A stretch of DNA of 64,000 nt, taken from positions 1,897,001 through 1,961,000 of the forward strand of contig NC_088299.1 in NCBI RefSeq assembly GCF_032854445.1, read 5' to 3'. Shown here in pieces: positions 54,234-64,000 of this stretch. Under the pieces are notes generated by a model that was given only the letters and a program-made list of their open reading frames with translations, made no database searches and had not been told where the DNA came from. Within the stretch, counting starts at the first letter, position 1. Every line of letters starts with the position of its first letter. This DNA comes from Liolophura sinensis. Lineage: Eukaryota; Mollusca; Polyplacophora; Chitonida; Chitonidae. The translations under genes and the position numbers were made by a program.

Positions 54234-57200
54234 ATGGAGGGAACGCGTCAAGAAATTAGTGACAAGTCCAAAAACAAAACACTGAAATGGAAAGTGAAGG
54301 GCGGAGTTGTGTCAAGAGGGTAAACTGAAATACTTTGTTACATTTTCCCACTGTATGATTATCGGTACCATAATAGTAGTCTAAAGCCATGGCGGACACG
54401 AATTCAAGATCGCGCTCATCTGCACACTTTACTGACATGATAAAGTCAGTGAAAAGCAGACGACGACTTGCACTACCAACTCGATATCCTTAAACAGAAG
54501 CTGTATAAATGTATGTATGTTTGGGGTTTCACGTCGTACTTAACAAATTTTGAGTCATATGACGCCAAGGAGTCATTCAGTGCATGTGACGTATCTTCTT
54601 GTGGTAGTGCAAGACCTAGTCCATCCGGTCTAAGGATGTTTACTGATACGAGGATATTTACTGATACGAGGAGACTCGCTGCCACCCGAAGCCTAACTTA
54701 CATTTACTGATTCGCGGAGACGCGCTGCCATCCTAAGCCAGGATGATGTGTGCACCCGATTATGACATAGTATCCGTATTCAGCTACCTCATCGGCAAAG
54801 CTCCCTGCATACGCAATACTTGATATCCAAATCTGCTTAATACATGGTCAGTCGGCATGTTAAGACATTTATGCACCTTTTGCAACCATAAGATCTGCTT
54901 TGAGCTACTCGCCGCATGATTCCGTCTACCCAGTTGACCTAAATTGGTATATCATTCATGTTGACATCTATTGAGAATCTGACAACATGTGAAAATATAC
55001 CACAATGTTATTTAAGTATTCCAATCTCTAGAACAGCTCAGCATGCAAAGGTGGACAATGATGTTGTTTGGAAAGCTAATTGTTGAATAAGGTGAAGATA
55101 TGACTGCTAGATTTTTTCACCACCTAAATGACAATCGGATATGCGCATGCGCCAAGAGCGAAAAACAATAGCTACACGTGTTTAATGAAGACTGTCTAAC
55201 ATTTGTGAGAAGGGCACAAAAGCGAGATATCATGGAATTACCAATTGTATTCTCCACAGAATTGGGTAAAAATTGTCCAGAAGACCATGAAACCATCGGA
55301 AAATGTAACTTACTTGACTTTTCCCGATGACACCTAAGTATTTTCTTGTATTTTCAAACCACCAAATAAGTTGGTGGAAGACTCCATTCCCATATACATA
55401 CATGTATTTCACCATGGATAGCGTCTCGGCTGTGAACAAGACCTTTAGCTAATTTTAAAAGTTCACAGCCAATTTCTTGGCTAGATTCTGTGTTATTTTA
55501 AAATTCTGGCAATCATCGTAACACTGAATCCATCGCTGACTCTCAAAGAAATTGCTGCACATCTGTGCACTCCAACTCCATGGAGGCCATCTTTATGAGG
55601 TCGGCTCTCATGGCACCCAAACTTTCCTGCACTAAAAATACAAGTTCGAGCTAAGAAGGTTAAATTGTTCTTGTAGACGGCAATCGAAATATAATAATTT
55701 TCTTGAGGATTTTAATACCAAAACTCAGTTATATTTCAAACCTAGAAGTAGGTCAAGTGACACTTTAAAATGGCTGTCAATGACGAGACACTTGGGACTG
55801 CCAAACACAGCCAGTTAATGAGTTTCATAGGTGAGGATAGTTAAAGAAGAGGATAGTGTTAGAGGTTCCACCATAAAATTACATTTAAATGAGAAGAGGA
55901 GGTGAGTTACATTACCATAAGTGGGAAGGAGATGGTATTGCTGTTTGAAATCCTTGCCATGTTTTTTTGAGAGGCGTTGATGTGTTATGATGAATGTCAG
56001 AGTTTTAAAATAGTCCAGCTCGATGGACTATGCAAGACCATGCCACCAAATTAAGTGCTACTTTGGAGTTAATTTGTCCTAAATTTCTGACTAGAACTTG
56101 CAGCAGGCATGGTGATAGGCCTGACAGCATGCTACAGTTCAGCAAGTCGTTCCATGTGAAAAAGTTAAGAGTTTGCAAAAAGTGTTCCTGACACTAAACT
56201 ACAAAACCATACCCTCTTCCGCTTGTCTCTTGAACAGTTCAACCAAACTCCACCCAATACGTTGCCTATTGATTTTCAATGACCCTAACTTATTTTTAGA
56301 CTTGTATTAAATACATTTATTCATACTGAAGTTAGGATGTTCATGAAAACTTTGAAAGTGACCTGATGAAAAACCCCAAGCAAACATACACATGTATACA
56401 TACATTTAATGTTACACGACCAGTCATAGTGAACCTGTTTCTTAAACAGTTCAAACAAATTCGAAGGAAGAACCTTATTGATATTTCAGTGATCTTGGCC
56501 TCTTTTTGGACTTGTCTTAGATACGTTCATCCATATCAAAACTTTGCTGTGAAATAAGCAAAGAAGCTGTTACTGATACAAAGGTATTCTTGTGTTTGTT
56601 TATTTATTTATTTATTTGATTGGTGTTTTATGCCGTACTCAAGAATATTTCACTTATACGATGATGGCCAGCATTATGGTGGGTGGAAACCCAGGACCAT
56701 CGGCAGGTTGCTGGCAGACCTTCCCACCTAAGGCCGGAGAGGAAGCCAGCATGAGCAGGACTTGAACTCGCAGCGACCGCATTGGTGAGGGACTCCTGGG
56801 TCATTACGCTGCACTGTCGCGCTAACCTACTTTTCGTGTTTAATGTTGATCAGTTTCTAAGGGCCCTTAAACAAGATGCACACATTCCTGTGTTAAGTTT
56901 GCATCTATTAGTTGCATGTCTTTATGAAGGCGAGGGGTTTTATGTGCATTGTGTGGGATATTTGTGTTTTCAGTCTGTCTCAGCCTGGGACCCAGGATTG
57001 TACTCACCCAACTTTGATGAAGGACATGTGTGCAGAATGTGGAGCAGATCTCAGAGAGTAGGATTATTTTTGTGTTTTTGTGAATTTTGATCTCTTACTA
57101 TCCATCTACACAGATGTAATGTTTTCTCTGTACTCTATAATGAAATACCTGTGGTGACACAAGTCAGATAATGAGTATGATGTTCACTTTTGAAAAGGTA

Positions 57201-60200
57201 AATTGGAGGAATTTATTGTTTTTGTACAGATTTCTGCTTATTGTTAGAAAGTGAAACTCAGATGTGCATGGACCTCACTGATAATAAATCTGATGTTGTT
57301 TTTGAATGAAAAGACAACAGACAATTGAACCTTGCTTATTTCGGACCAGTGGTAGAAATAGACCTGAATGTATGTGGGGCATTAAGGCCTGGGAAAATTA
57401 ATAACATTGCGGCACTTTCAACTTTTGTTGTTGTGGAAATCGGCTTAGCTTTTATCGATTCACACGTTCATAGTCTATGAATGCTTTACATATGTCAGAT
57501 TTGAGGCTTAGATTTGAATGAAGTAGAAAATGAAATTGGCAGAAGAACCTTTGGTAATGCATGCAATTGTTTACCCAATTCAGCCAACATTTTATTTTGT
57601 GACTAAGGAGAAGACAGAGACATTAAATGGTCCTTAATGTTGTGGCAGTAGTTTACCAGTCATAACAGTGCATAAGTAAATCTGTCATGTTTCAGAAATC
57701 CAGGCCATGCTGGTGCAAGGAAGGAAGCTGTATCGGCTTCTGTGGCCATGGTACACAGTATACCTGAACTTATTGTCAGTGAGGAGGTCAGTGAAAACCC
57801 TTCTGCTTGAGGCTTAAACATCGCTGTAGCAGTGTTTGTTGTGTGAGCCCATACAGCTTAACCTTGTTTCGTACCGAGTCAAATCTCGAGGTTGCTGTGC
57901 ATTGTTAGCCGTGCTTTTGATAATCATACAGCATACTATTACGTGTACTCAAACTCAATAAACTTAATGTCAGATATATGTAACAAATGTTTCTTTTTCC
58001 AAGTCATGGCGTCTAGGTGTAATCTATCCAAAACAGTAGCAATATCTAAAAACTGTGTGAAATAACACTTTTATCACTGAAGGAAATTCCGTCAGTTCAA
58101 CTTCATATAAATCACAAAAGCAAATCTAACAAGTAAACAAACTCAGATTTTTTTATTTGTGCACGTAAACAGTCAGATGTGCAATTGAGGAATTTGGTGT
58201 TGATTGTACCACTGTCGTCAGGTCATGGTTTGTGCTTGATATGATAAATTCTGGCATGAAATCTGTATTTTTGTAGGAAGCACTTCGGATTGGTAAATCT
58301 GATGAGGAGAGATTGCTAAAGACAAGAAAACTCGTCCTCTTGGTTGATCTGGATCAGACACTTATCCACACCACCAATGATAATATCCCAGCCAATCTGA
58401 AGGTAACATAGACACCTCAGTTTCTGCAAATTCTATAAGGGAACACGTGATCTCCTTAGCAACAGACGGCATGGGCAAAGAAAATTGTCCTCCTGATGTT
58501 ACAGCATAGGGAAATGCCTATTTTTGAATTTTTTATCGCTCTCGGGGATAGTGTATCCTTTGGATTTGTATAATTTTCAGCTTTCCAAATAGCCTGAGTA
58601 TTGCGGTAGAGCTAACGTGATCTTTTTTTTGTACAACCAGTGCCGATGATGGAGTGGCAAACATGGGTCTTTTAAAACTCGCTGCTTCAACATGGGGTGG
58701 TCGTTTTGTTTTTGCCCAGCTGAGGTGATCATGTGATCACTCCTTGGCTGTCTTACAGAACATAATACGATAATTGAAGGTACACGCACCCTATTTCCAC
58801 TTTACAGCCATAATTACAATTAGTTAAGACCAATGATTTGTCAACAGATTGTGAAACTGAATTCCAAAACTGTAAATAGCATGTGTAAAAGTCCTCATCA
58901 ATTTATTCCAGTGCAAGATCATAGAATATGGTTTTTATGGTGAAATATATTCATCAGTTCAATACAATGAGCTGTTAGAAAAATGTCCAGAAAACTTCTG
59001 AGACATAAAAGGAGACATGAAGATGATGAATTTGGTAATTTATGGTAATTAACATGCTTGCAGGCATCAGCGGTGGAAGAGCCCCCTTGAGTTACATGTA
59101 TGCAAAACCTGAGCTCCATACGTACAGTACTTTTTGAGATACCACATCTAACATTGATTGTGATACTCAAGAGACAAGCTGTGAGTTTTGGTATACACAC
59201 AGAGCATTATTGATGAAGCAACCTTATGTTTATTTTCCCCTTGCGTTTATTATTTTCAGAACTGTAGCTCAGTACTTGCAGTACTAGAGATACCACCTTT
59301 AACATTTACTTTTGACGTTGATTCCAGTAGACAAGAGGCTAAGTCGTGCATATTGTAATTTACGGTAATTAACATATGCTTAATGCATTAATGATAATGA
59401 TGGAACATGGCTCCCACGTTATTGTGGTGTATATGTAAGCAACATAGTAATAACAGAAGGACAAACTTGGACGCATCTTGACACCAAGATTTTCGTGAGT
59501 GGGCCAAATGTGAGCCTAGTAAAAGTCAACAACAGTCAAGAGCTGAACTACAACTTTACATCTATTCCACTGTTTGCAGGACCCACACCAGTGATGCCAC
59601 ACCTCCCTTCTGCATCTCCTCCACCCTCATTCGTCTTTACAGTTTTAGTTTTGAGAAGACGTTATAAAGTAAAAAAACAATTTTAACATCTACAGGTATG
59701 CACATGTAGGTACGTCACTGCTGTAAAGTTTTACTTTGTTTTACTGGCATTTTTTTTAAGGCAGACAACCATGTAGATGAAACATTTTCAAAACAGTAAA
59801 AAGTAACAAAGCTCACAGTCATAGGTAGCATGACAAACTCTGAAATGGCAGCATGCAGGCTATACTGGCAGTAAGTTGTACCATTGTTAAAAACTTCAAG
59901 TCAGGTTTGTCTTCATTGATGTAAACTTCTGTTACTCTGTTTGCCTGTTGACAGGGGGTTTTCCATTTTCAACTGGCTCATGGGAACGCTGTCCTCTGGT
60001 ATCACACGCGTCTCCGACCGCCACACAGAAGAATTCCTAAAGAAGATTTCAACCATGTACGAGCTACACATTTGCACCTTTGGTGTTCGTCTCTATGCCC
60101 ATACCATTGCCAACTTTCTGGACCCCGAAGGCAATACTTCTCACATCGAATTCTTTCTAGGGATGAATGCTTCAGCTCTAACTCCAAGATGCCAAATTTA

Positions 60201-61944
60201 AAGTAAGACTTGATTTAGTACATTCAGGGTCAATAAAGGGTGCCTTGCCTTACCTTGGAGTTTATGCATTGTCACTCTGTTGCAGTGTTCATTATACTGA
60301 GCCTACAGGAAATACATTTGGCACTAGCATTGCAAAAACTTGGAGAAAACTGAACTGTATAAGGATATGAAATATAGAGGTCGTATATATTAAAAAAAAA
60401 ACTTCTTTTTAGACTGTCCAGATTATTTCAAGTATATTTTTTAGTTTACTATTTTAACATGTATGCAAAAATAAGTACTAACCTTGTGGTCTCTCAGTAC
60501 ATGCTAGCACTGGTTTTTGAATACATTTGTTCGAGTTTGCTGTGTCCTTCTCTGATACGTTCAATATGATTGTCAGTTGTGTTTTTGTATTAACCAGTGA
60601 TTGGTTTTGTTGTGGCGAGAATAGAAGCTCGACCTTGAAATTGTTGTCATCTTTCCATTGACTGCGGACACGACAACCGGGTTTTGTGCTCACTGAAACT
60701 CTTATTTTCACCTGTGCTTGTAGTGTACTGGAATAACATTAATTTTAGGCATGCTTTATGTAATATCGGTTTTTTGTTGACAGGGCACTATTTCCCTGTG
60801 GAGACTCGATGGTATGTATCATTGATGACAGGGAAGATGTGTGGAATTTTTCCCCCAATCTGATCAATGTCAAACCCTACCGGTTTTTCCAAGGAACTGC
60901 TGATATAAACGCTCCTCCCGGGTGTCAGAAAACGGAGTCTGATTTAAACCCTGTAAAACACAGAGTGCGGAGAATCTCTCATTCTAGTGATGGAAGCAGC
61001 CAGGTTGTGGAGATCAACAGTAAGCTGCCCTCAGAGGGAGAAATTCAGGTAGAGGAAAAAGATTCTCAGAGTAAAGAGGGACAGAAGCAGAGTGAAATTA
61101 AACCTGACAAGGCAGCAGACGTGAAGTGTGGGCAGAAGGAGAACACTGATTGTGTCAAAATGACTAATTCAGGTGGAGAGGGGGGAATTGATACAAAATC
61201 AGATGCATGTGAATCTGAAGCCAAAAGCCCAGAGTCGGCTGGGAAGGGAGAGGTTGAGACTATATCGGAAGAGATAGAATGGGTGGATGATGATGACTAC
61301 TTACTTCATTTAGAAGAGATTTTACGACGAGTACACAAAGCATTTTACGATGTTTACGATCAAATGACTCAGAAAGGAGATGTTGAGAAAGTCCCTGATA
61401 TGAAAAGTATAATACCATATGTGAAAAAGAAAGTACTTAAAGGAGCAAACGTGCTATTTAGCGGAGTGTTTCCGACAAATATGCCTCCAGAGAAAAGCAG
61501 GGCGCATATCGTCGCTAAATCTCTGGGAGCCAGCATTCACACAAACTTTGTACCTAAGTCTGCTCAAGAGGGAAAAAATGGGAACCACACAACTCATGTT
61601 ATAGCAGCTCGTCTTGGTACGTCGAAAGTTCGAGCTGCTCAGAAGTCTGGGAGTGTGTATCTGGTGACACCTGAGTGGCTGTGGACGTGTGGAGATCGTT
61701 GGGAACATGTTGATGAGAGGTTATTTCCCCTGACGGAGGAGTCCCAGGCTACCCTCCCCATGAAACCTGATGTGCCAAGCCAGCCACCCATGGTGAAAGA
61801 GGCAGTTAAACGGAAGAGCGACACCAGTGTGGAAGAAGTATATGTGTATGACAGAGTTACTGGAAAGCGTTGCAAAACTGAGACTTTACAAGGTGGAAGG
61901 CAAACAGAGTCTGATACACCACCAGACATAAAAGCAGCAAAAGG
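54234..61944 (+). CDS. CTDP1: RNA polymerase II CTD phosphatase FCP1 (CTDP1), 3' partial
   Basis: FCP1 removes Ser2/Ser5 phosphates from the CTD of RNA polymerase II in the nucleus so the enzyme can be recycled; it contacts TFIIF. Exons: 54234-54319 (start; LKWKVKGGVV, first half of the lipoyl-like domain), perhaps 55831-55901 (uncertain), 56974-57057 (CTHPTLMKDMCAECGADL), 57696-57786 (AMVHSIPELIVSEE), 58277-58402 (RKLVLLVDLDQTLIHTT, the catalytic DxDxT), 59955-60202 (FCP homology, with +1/-1 frameshifts), 60784-61944. The last begins ALFPCGDSMVCIIDDREDVW, has a long acidic Ser/Lys-rich linker, DDDYLLHLEEILRRVH, then a BRCT domain (NVLFSGVFPTN to YLVTPEWLWTC). It ends at a GTAAGG donor in phase 2, so C-terminal exon(s) lie beyond 64000. 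All junctions from 56974 on keep phase. Confidence 0.95.
54515..54760 (-). repeat. SINE family B-like copy, rearranged
   Basis: The plus strand begins TTTGGGGTTTCACGTCGTAC and TTGAGTCATATGACG, the complement of the SINE B tail. A duplicated TTTACTGATACGAGGA-type segment follows near 54640-54720. CTDP1 intron 1. Confidence 0.6.
56598..56826 (-). repeat. SINE family A copy
   Basis: (ATTT) run, GATTGGTGTTTTATGCCGTA, body and most of the head (GCAGCGACCGCATTGGTGAG, GCTGCACTGTCGCGCTAACC). It lies about 150 bp upstream of the CTDP1 exon at 56974. Confidence 0.9.
59955..60202 (+). other. CTDP1: CTDP1 catalytic-domain exon with compensating frameshifts
   Basis: The exon is phase-consistent overall (248 nt). 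It reads GVFHFQLAHGN and YHTRLRP in frame 1, then the conserved EEFLKKISTMYELHICTFG and RLYAHTIANFLDPEG in another frame, then YFSHRILSRDECF in frame 1 again. One surplus C near 60021-60022 and one missing base near 60130-60135 explain this. The uncorrected frame has no stop but replaces about 38 conserved residues with unrelated ones. Confidence 0.85.
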
Positions 61945-64000
61945 GTAAGGAAAGTATTCCTCCATAATACTTATAAGACCAAGATAGGATAGCAACGCAC
62001 ATGGTACCTCTCTGGTTGTGAAGACTGTTCCTAAAAGTTTACTTTGAGTTGTTCCCCTTTAATATAGCTCTTCAGAAAATGACATCTTTCTGTGAGAGAC
62101 AATGCAAGAAACTTTGCAATGTGAATTTGGATAGCGAATGCTTTTGTTTTTTTTGTCGTCTCAATATTCAATAAAATAGTTGATAAAAACTGGCACAGGT
62201 AAAATTTTAGAGAAACCAGTAACAAAAATCAATATCTGTCACATTTGATGGGAAACCAAAAAAACATTTTGCTGCCTGAAATTGAGTGTATGTGTCCTCA
62301 ATTGTAGTTTTAAAACTAGCCCGATTCTTACAAGTTTCGCATATGTAATAAATTCTCATTGGTCGTTGGTTTCCAGGCAACAACTGCTCTTTAAAATATT
62401 GATCTGAATTTTGTTTACAGGTTTATTTTTTGTATGGTCTAATTAAGTTTGAAACCCAGCAGGATCCGTACATAAGATTTAAATATTAATTTCCTGGATT
62501 CTGGTTTAGTGAACTTTGGGTAGATTATGTCTCATTTGCTGGTATCTCAAAAACCATTTAGAGAAGAATCTAAACAAGAATCATATCTCCGATAAATTTG
62601 TAAAATCTTGCTAAACCTTTTCATATTTAGGATAAGACAGCACCTGTTTAACATGTATCCCCTACGGAAGACTACTACCATCTGCACTATCTGAACTGGC
62701 ATTAAATATTTTGGGGATTTTTTTTTTATCCCAGTGAAAGTTCAGTGAAACTTGATCTTGACACTGCTTCAGCACTGAATGTCATAATACTTCTATATCA
62801 TGCTCTATGACAGAGGTATTTTCTGGATACGCCATACACAAAAATACATTAATAAGGAATGAATCATGATATCCTAAAAGTGACGGACTGTATATATTTG
62901 CTACCCTGGAAATTATTTCTCTTGCCATATGATGTGTTGATACTTAATTCTACCCTGCTGTTAGTTGCAGGCCGTGTGCAAATATATATGTTAAATGGAG
63001 GTGACCTTTCAAACAACAGTGAGTGTGTCACGCAACACATAATAATATTATTTCATGCCATTATTTCTACAAATAAAAGAATTTGAGTTTGTTTACATGT
63101 TAGTTATACATTTATAATTGATATTATGGTGAACTTTTGAAATTCCTTCAATGATAAATCTGTTATTTCGCACAGTTTATAGATGTCGCTTTTGTGTCTT
63201 ACATTTTTGACATTTTATACTCAGACTCCATGACGTTGAAAAAGAAACATTTGTTTCATGATGTTCCAATCTGAGCTCGGCAGTATGATGTCATAATACA
63301 TGTACAGTATACTTGTACATTCCTACGTCATGGCACAGTGAGACATGACCTTATATATACGTAGCCTTCAAAATTTCTAGGTCAACTGCATAGATCTCTG
63401 CGGAGGGACTGAAAGAGAATAGCAGCATGAAATATGCCATTTTTGCTTCATTTTCTTCCTTTTAGAGGTCGAATGGACTTTAAAGAACAAGACAGTACCT
63501 GGCTAAGACATATTTCAGTCGAAAGCAGAATAGTTAAGCTTTCTAAAAAGTATCATACTTTTATTATTTTAATGAGATTTCACTGAATAACATGTAGAAC
63601 AGAATGACAGTACTGCTGAAACGGCTGGTGTGAATTGAGGCAGCCATGTTGGGAATTTTATCCAATCAAACATGTTGCTATCAGACTACACTGCTTACTC
63701 TGTGACCTAGCCTTTACCCATTCAATCCATGAAGTGACATATGATAACACAGAACTGCTGAATAAAACATCATTTTGAGATCGTTTACTAAGATTTATTT
63801 ACGTATAGCCGAAGGGCCATTTGACATGATGTTGTGGGACAGGTCTGTATCATTTTCGGACGTAAAATCAGTTGATTTACAAGCCGTGCAATATTCAATT
63901 ACAGCATAACAAATTATGTCAGACACCAGCATATACCGTCTTGGCCCAAACAGCATTCATCTATCCAGTAGACCTTAGGCCTATTTAGACACGCTATTCA
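61945..64000. other. CTDP1 intron (continues beyond the window)
   Basis: AT-rich with no convincing exon. The right part is an inverted R1 repeat (63455-63995). Missing C-terminal CTDP1 exons are expected further right. Confidence 0.5.
63455..63995 (-). repeat. Dispersed repeat family R1, copy 3 (inverted)
   Basis: The reverse complement matches 53270-53765 over about 500 bp (blocks TAGGCCTAAGGTCTACTGGA, AAATGATACAGACCTGTC, GATCTCAAAATGATG, TTTCGACTGAAATATGTC). It may extend past the window edge. Confidence 0.7.

Noticed and set aside
55922-55970. CTDP1 lipoyl-domain exon reading GKEMVLLFE
   Set aside because: The phase fits exon 1, but there is no pyrimidine tract, an in-frame stop follows within 8 codons and no donor precedes it.
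63469-63595. Next CTDP1 exon (acceptor CTTTTAG followed by a phase-compatible open frame)
   Set aside because: The segment lies wholly inside the inverted R1 repeat, which also occurs at 53270-53765 outside the gene, and the peptide lacks FCP1 C-terminal features.

Overview
This is a eukaryotic (metazoan) nuclear window. It has spliced genes with GT-AG introns, AT-rich introns and intergenic DNA, no operons, and a very high load of tRNA-derived SINEs and minisatellites. The two main SINE families, one ending in (AAAT)n and one in (CACT)n, together with the protein similarities, suggest a lophotrochozoan, most likely a mollusc. I cannot name the species from sequence alone. Gene names rest on recalled family sequences, not on a search.

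Layout. (1) 353-484 is the last coding exon of an unidentified + strand gene; its 3'UTR runs to about 1500. (2) 4779-11100 is a complete + strand kappaB-Ras gene (NKIRAS-like, seven coding exons, 194 aa). (3) 15190-27320 is a complete - strand CEP72 gene (13 coding exons, about 623 aa). It holds a U12-type intron, two tandem arrays seeded from its own splice acceptors, a perfect 24-bp hairpin and a +1 frameshift in the last exon. (4) 31904-46977 is a complete + strand gene for a 273-aa Schlafen AlbA_2-type protein (SLFNL1-like), divergent from CEP72. Large minisatellites lie just upstream, in introns 1 and 2, and downstream. (5) 46978-54233 has no gene I can support; it holds SINEs, a local duplication and a 1.5-kb G-rich minisatellite. 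(6) 54234-61944 is CTDP1/FCP1, the RNA polymerase II CTD phosphatase, + strand. Its 3' end lies outside the window, and the catalytic-domain exon has a compensating +1/-1 frameshift pair.

The genes are unrelated housekeeping or cell-biology genes (NF-kB-linked small GTPase, centriolar satellite protein, AlbA_2 protein, CTD phosphatase) and do not form a pathway. Most of the remaining sequence is repetitive: about 25 copies of SINE family A, 3 long copies plus fragments of SINE family B, and at least five further dispersed families, several with inverted termini.

I see no CRISPR array, phage, bacterial-type system or clearly new biochemical system. The most unusual items are the splice-acceptor-derived minisatellite in CEP72, the U12 intron beside a 38-nt exon, the shared 3' tail of two otherwise different SINE families, and the frameshifts in otherwise conserved exons.
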